A stretch of DNA of 64,000 nt. It comes from Bacteroidota bacterium. Lineage in GTDB: Bacteria; Bacteroidota; Ignavibacteria; OLB7. Location of the stretch: positions 100,956 through 164,955 of the forward strand of contig JAFDZV010000009.1 of assembly GCA_018266795.1 (NCBI GenBank), in the 5' to 3' direction. Under the pieces are notes generated by a model. The model saw nothing but the letters and a program-made list of their open reading frames with translations. It ran no database searches and was not told the DNA's origin. Numbering within the stretch: the first letter of the stretch is position 1; every line of letters starts with the position of its first letter. The translations under genes were made by a program, and so were the position numbers. Shown here one piece after another: positions 26,171-34,259 of the stretch.

Positions 26171-27088
26171 ATGATTCTTTCAACGATCGATATCGGCACC
26201 AACACCATCCTGATGGTCACGCTTGCGCGCGATGAACATGGCACGATCCGCGTTCTGGGGGACGAGCACGAGATAGCCCGTCTCGGCAAGGGGGTGGACG
26301 CCTCGCGCACGATCCTTCCCGATGCGTTCGATCGCGTGGCCGGTTATCTGAACCGCTATGTGGAGATCGCCACCGGACTGGGCGCGGAACGGATTGTGGC
26401 GTTCGGAACAAGCGCGCTGCGCGACGCCGGCAATCGGCGCCAGTTCATCGAGGCGATGCACGAACGGACCGGCCTGGAGATCACCGTGCTGAGCGGCGAG
26501 GACGAGGCGGAGCTGACGTTCAAGGGAGCACTGAGCGGAATGAACCCCGGCGACGGGCGCTACGGCGTTCTGGATATCGGCGGCGGCAGCACGGAGATTG
26601 CAGTGGGAACGGCGAAGCAACTCGAGCGGGCAACGAGTCTGGAGATCGGAGCCGTCCGCATCACCGAGCGATGCCTCGGCGCGCTTCCCCCCTCCGAGGC
26701 CGGCATTCAGCAGGCCCGCACGTTCGCACGGGAGGTTATCGGCGAAGGCTTCACGCTGCCTCGTCCGCTGACCATGGTGGGTGTGGCGGGCACGGTCACA
26801 ACGCTCGGCGCCATCTCTTCGGGGATGCACCGGTTCAACCCGGAGGAGCTGAACGGCACGCTCCTGCCGGCGCAGGAGATCGCACGGCTCACGCTTGGAC
26901 TGCTGAAGCTGCCGACTGAAGGCATCGCCCGACTGCCGGGGGTGCATCCGGAGCGCGCCGATATTCTTCCGGGGGGTGCGATCATTCTCGACGAGTTCAT
27001 GAAGCACAACGATCTGCCGGAACTGATCGTGAGCACGCGGGGCGTACGCTACGGTGTTGCGATGCGCGAACTGGAACTGGCGGGATAG
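26171..27088 (+). CDS. Exopolyphosphatase (Ppx/GppA family)
   Basis: The protein has 305 residues, the short single-module form of the family (E. coli Ppx has ~510). Start ATG 26171 gives MILSTIDIGTNTILM, the first phosphate-binding motif of the ASKHA fold. Further motifs are VAFGTSALRDAGN, VLSGEDEAELTFKGAL, GVLDIGGGSTEIAVG and VGVAGTVTTLGAI, and the conserved VHPERADILPGGAIIL near the C-terminus. Such proteins remove phosphate from polyphosphate or from pppGpp. The gene converges on the phosphodiesterase gene, with 17 bases between the stops. Confidence 0.92.
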   Translation: MILSTIDIGTNTILMVTLARDEHGTIRVLGDEHEIARLGKGVDASRTILPDAFDRVAGYLNRYVEIATGLGAERIVAFGTSALRDAGNRRQFIEAMHERTGLEITVLSGEDEAELTFKGALSGMNPGDGRYGVLDIGGGSTEIAVGTAKQLERATSLEIGAVRITERCLGALPPSEAGIQQARTFAREVIGEGFTLPRPLTMVGVAGTVTTLGAISSGMHRFNPEELNGTLLPAQEIARLTLGLLKLPTEGIARLPGVHPERADILPGGAIILDEFMKHNDLPELIVSTRGVRYGVAMRELELAG

Positions 27089-27105
27089 CGCTGCGGGCGC
27101 ACACG

Positions 27106-27567
27106 TCACGGTATCAGCTCCACCAACCGCGGATGCAGTACGCCGTCGCGAACGTCGACGATGGCGAGAACGATCGGCAGCGAGAAGCGCCGCGGCCCTG
27201 CGCTGCCAGGGTTCAGATAGAGAATGCCGTTCCGATCTTCTATCACCGGCCTGTGCGTGTGGCCGGCGATCACCGCCCGCACTCCCCGTTCCTCCAGGCC
27301 TGCAACGGGCGCGGCCGGATCGTGCTGCATATGAATCGCCACTCCTTCAATCGTTACCTCGCATGTCTCGGGAAGAGCTTCGGCCCACGGCCCACGATCC
27401 ACATTTCCCCGAACAGCATGCACCGGCGCAAGCGCGCGCAGCCCATCCAGAACGGCGGGCCTGCCGACATCGCCGGCATGAAGAATGAGGTCGCTGCCCC
27501 GCAGCGCGGCCACCGCCTCCGGGCGGAGCAGCCCGTGTGTGTCGGAGATTACACCGATCCTCGTCAT
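27106..27567 (-). CDS. YfcE/MJ0936-type metallophosphoesterase
   Basis: The protein has 153 residues from ATG 27567 (MTRIGVIS); an upstream ATG at 27585 is possible. The calcineurin-like dimetal motifs are complete: ISDTHG, LHAGDVG, AVRGNVD, H in IHMQHD, and GHTHRP. Members of this small class hydrolyse phosphodiesters in the cytoplasm. The physiological substrate cannot be inferred. The gene is monocistronic as far as can be seen. Confidence 0.9.
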   Translation of the reverse strand: MTRIGVISDTHGLLRPEAVAALRGSDLILHAGDVGRPAVLDGLRALAPVHAVRGNVDRGPWAEALPETCEVTIEGVAIHMQHDPAAPVAGLEERGVRAVIAGHTHRPVIEDRNGILYLNPGSAGPRRFSLPIVLAIVDVRDGVLHPRLVELIP

Positions 27568-27791
27568 CGCGTCACGTACAGTCACTATCGAATCCGGGTT
27601 GCACCTGTTTGCCTGCAGGCATCACAGCGCCAAACGTCCGGAACTCCCGGTGCATCCATGCTGTTGCAACACCCCGCGTGCGCAATCTCCAAACCCCATC
27701 GCAGCAGGGGCCTGAAGGCGCACACTCCGCAGATCCCCGACGCTTCATCGCAGACCACAGACAGCCAACGCGGCCTACTCGCGAAGGAAGA

Positions 27792-28289
27792 TCAAAGCTT
27801 CTGCACCAGCACCAACGAGTTGCCATCGGGATCGGTCACGGTAGCGGAGCGCTCCGTGTCGCCGTTGGACGGCCCCTTCAGCAACGTACCGCCGGTGTTC
27901 ACCACGCGCTTCACTGCGACATCAATATCGGGAACAACCACGTTGAACTCGTGGCGGTTGCGATCGGCGCGAACCTTCGCCACCTCGTTCGGAATGAAGA
28001 CGAAGTCCACGCCGAAGATCCTGCCGGTGTAGATGTATGCGCCTTCGATCGGCAGCTTCTTGAAACGCATTTCGAAGACCCGCTGATAGAACTGCACCAT
28101 CCCCTCCGTGTTGATCGTTGCAAGCGAAACGCGGTCAAGCCGGAAGGCCGTGGAGTCAGCCGCCTGGCCGGTTGCGGATGTTCGCGCGGCCGAGGTTCCT
28201 GCAGCACCGGTAGTGCCTGAGGAGGAGGCGCATGCCGCGAGAAGAAGCACGAGGAGAAATGCGTAACGAACCGGATTCCGAAGAGTCAT
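27792..28289 (-). CDS. VOC/glyoxalase-fold lipoprotein
   Basis: The protein has 165 residues. The N-terminus is a lipoprotein signal (YAFLLVLLLAACASSS, lipobox LAAC), followed by a Ser/Thr/Ala linker. Residues ~50-165 show a glyoxalase/bleomycin-resistance pattern: ATINTEGMVQFYQRVFEMRF, VDFVFIPNEVAKV, HEFNVVVPDIDVAVKRVVNTGGTLL and VTDPDGNSLVLVQKL. A lipid-anchored VOC domain is unusual because most such proteins are cytoplasmic. The ligand and activity are unknown. Confidence 0.85.
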   Translation of the reverse strand: MTLRNPVRYAFLLVLLLAACASSSGTTGAAGTSAARTSATGQAADSTAFRLDRVSLATINTEGMVQFYQRVFEMRFKKLPIEGAYIYTGRIFGVDFVFIPNEVAKVRADRNRHEFNVVVPDIDVAVKRVVNTGGTLLKGPSNGDTERSATVTDPDGNSLVLVQKL

Positions 28290-28361
28290 CGCCTGATATC
28301 GTGATTGCGTTGAACGAAGTCCGCGCCGCCGGCTGGCAGCGGCGCGGGCGGGGGCCGAAAC

Positions 28362-28403
28362 TGGTTAGCGGTCAGCTGTCGATTGTCGGTCTTCGTAGTT
28401 ATC
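28362..28403. repeat. Degenerate heptad repeat, left arm
   Basis: Six degenerate 7-base units (TGGTTAG, CGGTCAG, CTGTCGA, TTGTCGG, TCTTCGT, AGTTATC) precede the nested inverted repeat at 28422-28693. Their sense is opposite to that of the units at 28723-28785, so the two arms flank the element. Confidence 0.5.
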
Positions 28404-28421
28404 ACACACACATTCGACCTG

Positions 28422-28693
28422 TCATCCTGAGAAGTTCAACCCCGACTGCGTCAGGGCATTCCTCTGCGATGACCATCCGTAGCCTTCGCGAGGCAAGCGC
28501 AGCGAAGCCGTGGCAACCTGTTCCGCACGGCGCATCGCTCTGTAGAGTAAACCGTGATGCCGGCCGGCACAGGTTGCCACGTCGGCGTCCGCGTCGCGCC
28601 TGCCTTCGGCGGTCTTCCGCTTCGCGGAGTAAACCCTGTCGAAGATCCCAACCCGGTCGGGGAGCATGCCGAAGGGCTCAACGTCAGGATGGC
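28422..28693. repeat. Nested long inverted repeat, about 270 bp
   Basis: Outer arms CATCCTGA..GTTCAACCC (left) and GGGCTCAAC..TCAGGATG (right) are near reverse complements. Inner arms GTGGCAACCTGT (28510-28521) and ACAGGTTGCCAC (28569-28580) are perfect, and CTTCGCG/GAAGC-rich segments between also pair partially. No open reading frame looks real here. It could be a palindromic mobile repeat or a structured RNA. Confidence 0.65.
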
Positions 28694-28722
28694 AACCAGG
28701 CATTGATGAGATTGCTTCCAGC

Positions 28723-28785
28723 CAGGAACCAAGAACCAACTACCAACGACTGGCCACCAGCAACCGACTACTGGCCAACACCGAG
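28723..28785. repeat. Heptad repeat, right arm (9 units)
   Basis: Nine consecutive 7-base units run without a gap: CAGGAAC, CAAGAAC, CAACTAC, CAACGAC, TGGCCAC, CAGCAAC, CGACTAC, TGGCCAA, CACCGAG. The run lies 30 bases beyond the stop of the minus-strand gene at 28815-29690. Confidence 0.8.
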
Positions 28786-28814
28786 TATCGTGAGCACGCC
28801 ATGCAGCAGAAGCC

Positions 28815-29690
28815 CTACAGCAGGTCCAGCACGATCTCCCAGAAGCCGGAGGCAGTGATGCGCCAGATGCGCAGATAGCCGGAGGTCTCCGCATCGCCTT
28901 CCGCCGGCTTCACCGTGATCGTTCCGTACGTGTAGCCGATGTCGCCCGATGAGGCAACCACCACACCGGCCTGACTCCACGACACCATGTGGCCGCTCAG
29001 CGTGTCCGCAGCACTCGCCGCTCTGCCAAGCCCTTCCACCGGTTCAATACCGGAACGGAACAGCAACATGGTGCCGGCGCCGTGAGCCGCGAGTGCCGAG
29101 GAGGGTTTATCCGTTCCCCACGCAAGCATCACGGCGCTGTCCGCAGCACGCAGCGTCGCGGCAAGCGGCGCAGCATCCACCGGCTTGCGATTCCACTTGG
29201 CGGCGAGCGCACGAATCGCTGCGGGGGAGATGACATCGGCCGGATCCGATTCCGGTATCGGGCACGAGGTGCCGCAATCAAGCACGATCTTCCACGGCCC
29301 CTTTCCACTCCGGCGCCAGAGCGTGACGTAGTGACCGGTGGCGAGCGGCGCTCCGCCGGCAACCGGAAGGATCTTCCACGGTCCGGTGGTGTAGCCGAGG
29401 TCGCCGGCAAACGACACGTCCGCACGTTCAGGCCGCCATGTAAGCCGGGACTTCGCCGGCTTCGCGGAGGGATGACCGCTGAACCATGCACGGCCCGGAA
29501 CGGGGCCGGGTCTGAAGATGATCCCATCATCCGCGAGATGCTCCAGGAAGCCGACATCGGCCCCGCCGTCGGCGACGGCGCGGTCGAAGTCGCGCTCAAC
29601 CTGAACCAGCGACTTGATGTTCGCATCGTATGCCGGTGTGCGGGCCAGCCCGATGAGCGCGGCCATGCTGGCAAGTAGAAGTACATGCAT
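28815..29690 (-). CDS. Secreted protein with two SnoaL/DUF4440-like domains
   Basis: The protein has 291 residues. A short signal peptide (MHVLLLASMAALIGLA) is followed by a first domain with the SnoaL/DUF4440 outline: SLVQVERDFDRAVADGGADVGFLEHLADDGIIFRPG, DLGYTTGPWKI, GHYVTLWRRSGKGPWKIVLD. A weaker second copy covers residues ~175-291 (LRAADSAVMLAWG, GDIGYTYGTITV, GYLRIWRITASGFWEIVLDLL). These cone-shaped folds can be enzymes or ligand binders. No catalytic residue can be assigned. Confidence 0.75.
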   Translation of the reverse strand: MHVLLLASMAALIGLARTPAYDANIKSLVQVERDFDRAVADGGADVGFLEHLADDGIIFRPGPVPGRAWFSGHPSAKPAKSRLTWRPERADVSFAGDLGYTTGPWKILPVAGGAPLATGHYVTLWRRSGKGPWKIVLDCGTSCPIPESDPADVISPAAIRALAAKWNRKPVDAAPLAATLRAADSAVMLAWGTDKPSSALAAHGAGTMLLFRSGIEPVEGLGRAASAADTLSGHMVSWSQAGVVVASSGDIGYTYGTITVKPAEGDAETSGYLRIWRITASGFWEIVLDLL

Positions 29691-29884
29691 GATCGGTCTC
29701 CATGATACGGATTCAAACCGTGCGTGTCAGCGCAATCCGACAGCGGCCGGCCAACGATTCGGCGCCGCACCGGCATGTATCGTCACGCCGCCCGCAGAAC
29801 ACCGCCTGCCCACGCAGCGGCAGCCAGGCTTCGGTGCTGCTCCGCATGCATCGCAGGAATGCGGCGTATGGTAATAGGCCGTTG

Positions 29885-30652
29885 CTACTTCGCAGCCGTT
29901 ACGATGTGCGTCGGGATAACGAAGAGGAAGGAGCGGCCGAAGCGCCGTACGTCGCGCAGTCCGGCGGCCTGAAGAACGCTCAGATACTGAGCCGTATGCT
30001 GAATGTCCACGATGGCAACGCGTCCTCCGGGCTTCAGCACGCGAACGATCTCCCGCAGAGCGCGCTCCCGTTCCTCCGGTGCATTGAGATTATGGATTGC
30101 CCAGCTTGAGAGAATCACGTCGAACATGCCGTCGGGAAACGGAAGCTCGCGCATGTCCGCCGTGCGAAGCTCCACACGATCCTCCACACCGCCGGCGCGC
30201 ACGTTCGCCATGGTTGCACCGGCGCTGTTGGATGCCTGGTCAACGTTGCTCCAGATGTCGATTCCAACGGCGCGCCCGGAGCCGAGACGCCTTGCCGCAC
30301 CGATCACCATCAGCCCGTGGCCGCAGCCGACATCCAGCACCATCTCGTCACCGCGCAACTCCACAAGGGCAAGCACCCGGTCGCGAAGACGCATCTTCCC
30401 GATCAGGCTTCCCCACAGCATCACCCCCGCAGACATCAGGAACCACGCACCACTGACGGCGCATATCCCGCCGGCAACCGCAAGCCAGCCGAGCCGCTGT
30501 GCATACGCGACGAACTGCGCGGCGATGCCGACGGCGATGCAGCCGATCCCGAGCACTACGAGGTTCCGTAACACCGTTGGCGCGTCAATGCCGTATCGGG
30601 CCTGCGGCATTGCTTCGGATGCCTGCTGCATGATGTGGGGCTGGTTGTTCAT
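29885..30652 (-). CDS. Membrane-anchored class I SAM methyltransferase
   Basis: The protein has 255 residues. Two membrane helices (residues ~28-75: LVVLGIGCIAVGIAAQFVAY, LAVAGGICAVSGAWFLMSAG) precede a complete methyltransferase domain: motif I VLDVGCGHGLMVIGAARRLG, then AVGIDIW, DMRELPFPDGMFDVILSSWA and LREIVRVLKPGGRVAIVD. The arrangement resembles methyltransferases acting on lipids or quinones at the membrane. The substrate is unknown. It lies downstream of the beta-helix protein gene on the same strand order but with no overlap. Confidence 0.85.
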   Translation of the reverse strand: MNNQPHIMQQASEAMPQARYGIDAPTVLRNLVVLGIGCIAVGIAAQFVAYAQRLGWLAVAGGICAVSGAWFLMSAGVMLWGSLIGKMRLRDRVLALVELRGDEMVLDVGCGHGLMVIGAARRLGSGRAVGIDIWSNVDQASNSAGATMANVRAGGVEDRVELRTADMRELPFPDGMFDVILSSWAIHNLNAPEERERALREIVRVLKPGGRVAIVDIQHTAQYLSVLQAAGLRDVRRFGRSFLFVIPTHIVTAAK

Positions 30653-30715
30653 TATCAGGCTGGCTCAATGAGAGATGCACCGGCACGATCCGCCGGGAGC
30701 GTACCGCGCAGGGCA

Positions 30716-32239
30716 TCAGCGTACAACAACGATCGGCACGGTACGGACGCGACCGCCCGCAACCACACGAAGCAGCATCACGGCGGAGCGGGCGGCATAC
30801 GAGCCGCCTGAAGGGCGAACCGGCACGGCGTGCGTTCCTGCGGGAAGATCGCCGCTGAACGGAGTCGCAACCATGCGGCCCGTGAGGTCGTGCAATGTAA
30901 TCACCACATGCGATGCCGCGCGCAACCCCACGAACGCAACGGCATCTCCCGACGACGGATCGGGTGCCACGGTGAAGGAGATCACTTCCCACGCGTCCCG
31001 GCCCGGCAAGGGCTGCGCAATGCCCGCGTCCGGCCGAAGCTCGAAGGCACCGATGTCGAATCCCGCACGCTGCGGCCTCGGAGTGCCGGCGTAATCGAAC
31101 GGAACGTCGTCATGAAGATCAACGCCGCCGTCAACGGCCTTCGAGCCTGCGACGGGCGGAAGCTCCGGCTGCCCGGCCGTTGCGGGCCCGGACACGTCCC
31201 CGGTTGTGCCGAGCATGTTCGCATCGTTCGCAAGGAGCGCAGCGCCGTCGCGCATGCGCACGGCCGGTTCGCTCGGATTCGTCGGCGATGGAATCACCAG
31301 ATTGTTGCGCACGTATCCGCTGGACTCGGCGAAGCGCAGTTGAATGGTGAGCTCGCATTGATAGACCGTGTTGTTGTACACACGGCAATTGGTCCCCTTG
31401 TTGACGTAGACGGCCGCATCGCTGCATCGGATCATGATGTTGTTGCGAATGATGCCGTTGCGATGCTCGTAGGTCTGATCGCCGTCGCGAAAGAACTGCG
31501 CTCCGGTTCCGCCGCCGCCGAACGACGCGCCGATGAAGCAATCAACGAATGCGTTCCCCTCAATGATCGTGTTGGAGGAGTTCCCCTTCGTGAAGACTGC
31601 GTATGCCGGGTTGCCTCCCTTCTGAACGTTGAGAAAGCGGTTGCCGCGGATAATCCAATCGTTCACGCCGACTGCATCCACGCCCTCCACAACGGAGCGC
31701 GTGCCGCCGGATGCATGGGTGAATCCGATGGTACATCCTTCGATGAGAACCCGATCCGGGTAGGTGCCGGCTGCGGGATCGCTGGTTCCCTTCACACCGG
31801 ATTCGCCATGGTCCATCATCACGACATCGCGCAGCACGCAGTCCGTGGAGGTATGGTCGAACTTGAACCCGTGGTAGTAGCTGTTCCGCGTGGTGAGATG
31901 TTCGAACGTCCAGCGGGGGGAGTCGTCAAGATTGAAAATCATCTCCACGGACGGATCGTCCTGGCCGTTCCCCTGAATCACCACGTCGCCGGCCGCAGCG
32001 CCGCTGCCGCGAACAAGCACCGGCCCCGGGCGCGCCGCTATCATGATGCGCGTGGCCCCTGCAACGGTGTAGACCCCGGGAGCAATCGTGATGGTATCTC
32101 CCGGCAGCGCCTGCGTACATGCGGCTGCAAGGGCCGCATACGTTGCAACGGGCACCTGGCGGGCATGGGCGTGGGCGATGGCCAGAACTGCGCAGAGGGT
32201 CGTGGCTGCGGGACCTCGCAGCGCCGGACTGAGCTTCAT
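30716..32239 (-). CDS. Secreted right-handed beta-helix protein with a T9SS-type C-terminal domain
   Basis: The protein has 507 residues. ATG 32239 gives a signal peptide (LCAVLAIAHAHARQVP) and is preceded by GGAG. Residues ~25-400 form a parallel beta-helix of the pectate-lyase/polysaccharide-lyase 6 kind: AACTQALPGDTITIAPGVYT, WTFEHLTTRNSYYHGFKFDH, RVLIEGCTIGFTHASGG, NTIIEGNAFVDC, IRNNIMIRCSDAAVYVNKG. The last ~90 residues (ISFTVAPDPSSGDAVAFVGL, ITLHDLTGRMVATPF, LLRVVAGG) look like a Por/T9SS sorting domain, so it is probably exported across the outer membrane. Polysaccharide binding or cleavage is likely, but the substrate is unknown. Confidence 0.8.
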   Translation of the reverse strand: MKLSPALRGPAATTLCAVLAIAHAHARQVPVATYAALAAACTQALPGDTITIAPGVYTVAGATRIMIAARPGPVLVRGSGAAAGDVVIQGNGQDDPSVEMIFNLDDSPRWTFEHLTTRNSYYHGFKFDHTSTDCVLRDVVMMDHGESGVKGTSDPAAGTYPDRVLIEGCTIGFTHASGGTRSVVEGVDAVGVNDWIIRGNRFLNVQKGGNPAYAVFTKGNSSNTIIEGNAFVDCFIGASFGGGGTGAQFFRDGDQTYEHRNGIIRNNIMIRCSDAAVYVNKGTNCRVYNNTVYQCELTIQLRFAESSGYVRNNLVIPSPTNPSEPAVRMRDGAALLANDANMLGTTGDVSGPATAGQPELPPVAGSKAVDGGVDLHDDVPFDYAGTPRPQRAGFDIGAFELRPDAGIAQPLPGRDAWEVISFTVAPDPSSGDAVAFVGLRAASHVVITLHDLTGRMVATPFSGDLPAGTHAVPVRPSGGSYAARSAVMLLRVVAGGRVRTVPIVVVR

Positions 32240-32527
32240 GATCGGGATATCTCCGCTGGTGAAGGATGGGCCGCGCATGCACGAGAGCCGGACGCATTCA
32301 CTCCACCCGGCACGCCGTGCATGCCGGCAGGGCGTGGTCCGCGGTTCGTGCCGGGCGGCATTCGGCTCGGACGCACTAGCGATGCCTCATGTGCGGCAGG
32401 CAGCGAAGGTACGGAAGACGAGGTGCCATTCGCCATGGGAGCCATCTGCAGCCACGCGTACGGCGGCGGAGTTGAAGCCCCTCGGGCGCACGAACGGAGG
32501 ATTCGCCGCGCTCCGGCGGATACGCGT

Positions 32528-32857
32528 TCAGTTCGTCCCGAGACGCTCCTGCATGATCTCGCACGCGCGTGCGGCGAAGCGCTCCCACTGCGATGCCTTG
32601 CCCGAAGGAATCACCACCCACTCCTTCATCGGACGCCCCATGCCGGAGGGATCGAAGAGGTGCGCTCCGGCAAGGGCCATTGCCTCCGCATGCGATTCCC
32701 CTGTGAGCTTGAACACCATGGCGTCGTTGAGATAGCCGGCAAAGGCCTTGCCGCCGATACTGATCGTGGGCATGCCGAACATCCGGCCGCGCCTGGCTCC
32801 CTGGCCGGCTACGATTGACTCCGCGATTGCTTCGAACTTCTTTTCCTGTGCGGACAT
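32528..32857 (-). CDS. TfoX N-terminal-domain protein
   Basis: The protein has 109 residues from ATG 32857, which has AGGAG 6 bases upstream; the longer frame to 32908 runs through a terminator and is rejected. It matches the TfoX_N domain: FEAIAESIVAGQGARRGRMFGMPTISIGGKAFAGYLND, MVFKLTGESHAEAM, GRPMKEWVVIPSGKASQW. TfoX is a competence regulator in proteobacteria, but free-standing N-terminal domains are widespread, and their function is unclear. No competence gene is nearby. Confidence 0.88.
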   Translation of the reverse strand: MSAQEKKFEAIAESIVAGQGARRGRMFGMPTISIGGKAFAGYLNDAMVFKLTGESHAEAMALAGAHLFDPSGMGRPMKEWVVIPSGKASQWERFAARACEIMQERLGTN

Positions 32858-32867
32858 GATCACTCCT

Positions 32868-32899
32868 ACAAAAATGTACCCCGGGAATACGTGCCCGGG
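32868..32899 (-). terminator. Intrinsic terminator behind the VOC gene
   Basis: On the minus strand two CCCGGG arms enclose CACGTATT and are followed by GTACATTTTTGT. It lies downstream of the VOC gene at 33043-33834 and directly upstream of the TfoX-like gene's ribosome-binding site. Confidence 0.6.
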
Positions 32900-33042
32900 A
32901 ACGAACATGGGCGGGCCGGCACATCACAGGGATGCATGCAGACCCGCCCACGAATCAGTGTACGGTCCCGATCAACACCGCGTTGCACGTCAGAGCCTCC
33001 AGGCCTTGCAGCAACTATGGATCAGGAACCCCTGCAACTCCA

Positions 33043-33834
33043 CTACTGCGCTTCCATCGGAACCGGCTGCAGAACGCTGAAGTGCGCTCCCTGCGGATCC
33101 TTCAGCACGGCAAAGCGTCCCACACCGGGAATATCGGTTGGGGGAACCACGGTCTGGCCGCCGAGATTGCCGGTGGTGGTATTGCTTGCATCGGCGTCCG
33201 CAACGGCGAAGTACGGCATCCAGTGCGAGGGGATGCTGCCCCACTCGCCGGTCATCTGCATCATCCCGCCAACAGTGGTCTCGCCGGACTTGATGATCGT
33301 GTACTCGCCCGTCGGCATCGGCATCACCTGGAAGGTCCAGCCGAGAACCTTGCCGAAGAATTCCTGCGCCTTCGCGGCGTCGGTGGTGGCGAGCTCGTTC
33401 CAGCAGTTGGAGTTCACCTCGTTGATGAGCCCGGCGCCGGTGTGCGTGCCGGACTGCCAGAGCGCAACGCCTGCACCGCTGGGGTCCTGGATCATCGACA
33501 TGCGGCCAACGTTCATTACATCGAACGGCGGGGCGATCACAACGCCGCCGGCATCGGCAACCTTCGCCGTTGTTGCATCCACGTCATCCACGTTGATGTA
33601 GCTGAGCCAGAACGGCGGCACACCCTGCTCCTGCATATCCTTGCGCTGCGTATAGGTGGCGCAGACCGATGCATCACCTACCATGAACGTCGTATAGAAT
33701 TCATCCGGGCCCATGGGGGAATCCACGGGATTCCATCCAAAGAGACCATGATAGAAGGCCTTGGAGGCAGCCTGATCGGGTGCGCCCAGATCCCACCAGC
33801 AGAACTGCCCATTAACGAACGATGTGGTACCCAT
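33043..33834 (-). CDS. Two-domain VOC (glyoxalase/bleomycin resistance) protein
   Basis: The protein has 263 residues from ATG 33834. Two vicinal-oxygen-chelate modules are visible: residues ~8-125 (NGQFCWWDLGAPDQAASKAFYHGLFGW, FMVGDASVCATYTQ, MSMIQDPSGAGVALWQ) and ~135-258 (NCWNELATTDAAKAQEFFGKVLGW, VGGMMQM, PYFAVADADAS, FAVLKDPQGAHFSVLQ). The layout is that of the bacterial family related to hydroxylase-type VOC proteins in actinomycetes. The conserved metal-ligand positions differ from glyoxalase I, so catalytic activity is uncertain. Confidence 0.88.
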   Translation of the reverse strand: MGTTSFVNGQFCWWDLGAPDQAASKAFYHGLFGWNPVDSPMGPDEFYTTFMVGDASVCATYTQRKDMQEQGVPPFWLSYINVDDVDATTAKVADAGGVVIAPPFDVMNVGRMSMIQDPSGAGVALWQSGTHTGAGLINEVNSNCWNELATTDAAKAQEFFGKVLGWTFQVMPMPTGEYTIIKSGETTVGGMMQMTGEWGSIPSHWMPYFAVADADASNTTTGNLGGQTVVPPTDIPGVGRFAVLKDPQGAHFSVLQPVPMEAQ

Positions 33835-34259
33835 GTCTGTGTTCCGGATTGATTGTTTGGAATGTGCCGCGGCAGCTCGCCACACGCTGTTGCGGGCAAG
33901 CATACCGAGTTTGATTGTGTGGGATGGGGGAAAGTCCGGGGAGGCCCCGGTCTGGTATTCCGCTCGCGCCTGAGCGGTCGCAACTACCGTGTGCTGGATT
34001 CGGTCTCAACGCGCCGGCATGACACAGGCGCACTGTGGTCTCATGGATGTCGGGGCCGTGAACTTACGCAACCGGTTGTGCGAAAGTCAATGTCGCGAAT
34101 TTGATATTTAGGAGAAGCGGCCGAATGGCGGCGGTTTCAGGAACGGAACAGGGTTGCGGGCTAGGCGCGGGCTGTTCCGGGCCGGCGCGGTGCGCTTCGG
34201 GATTTCACGCGCCCGGAGTTGCCTTGGCGCCGGAGGCTGCGGTCGGCACACCCGATCGC
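33835..34259. other. Intergenic region, 425 bases
   Basis: Both flanking genes are on the minus strand. The only structure noted is a 10-bp perfect palindrome CAACCGGTTG at 34069-34078 inside a longer imperfect one (CGCA..TGTGCG). No gene, promoter or repeat could be supported. Confidence 0.4.

Noticed and set aside
30830..32818. A 662-codon plus-strand frame opposite the beta-helix gene
   Set aside because: It runs through the terminator-free minus-strand gene and beyond it, with Arg/His/Cys-rich composition and no domain.
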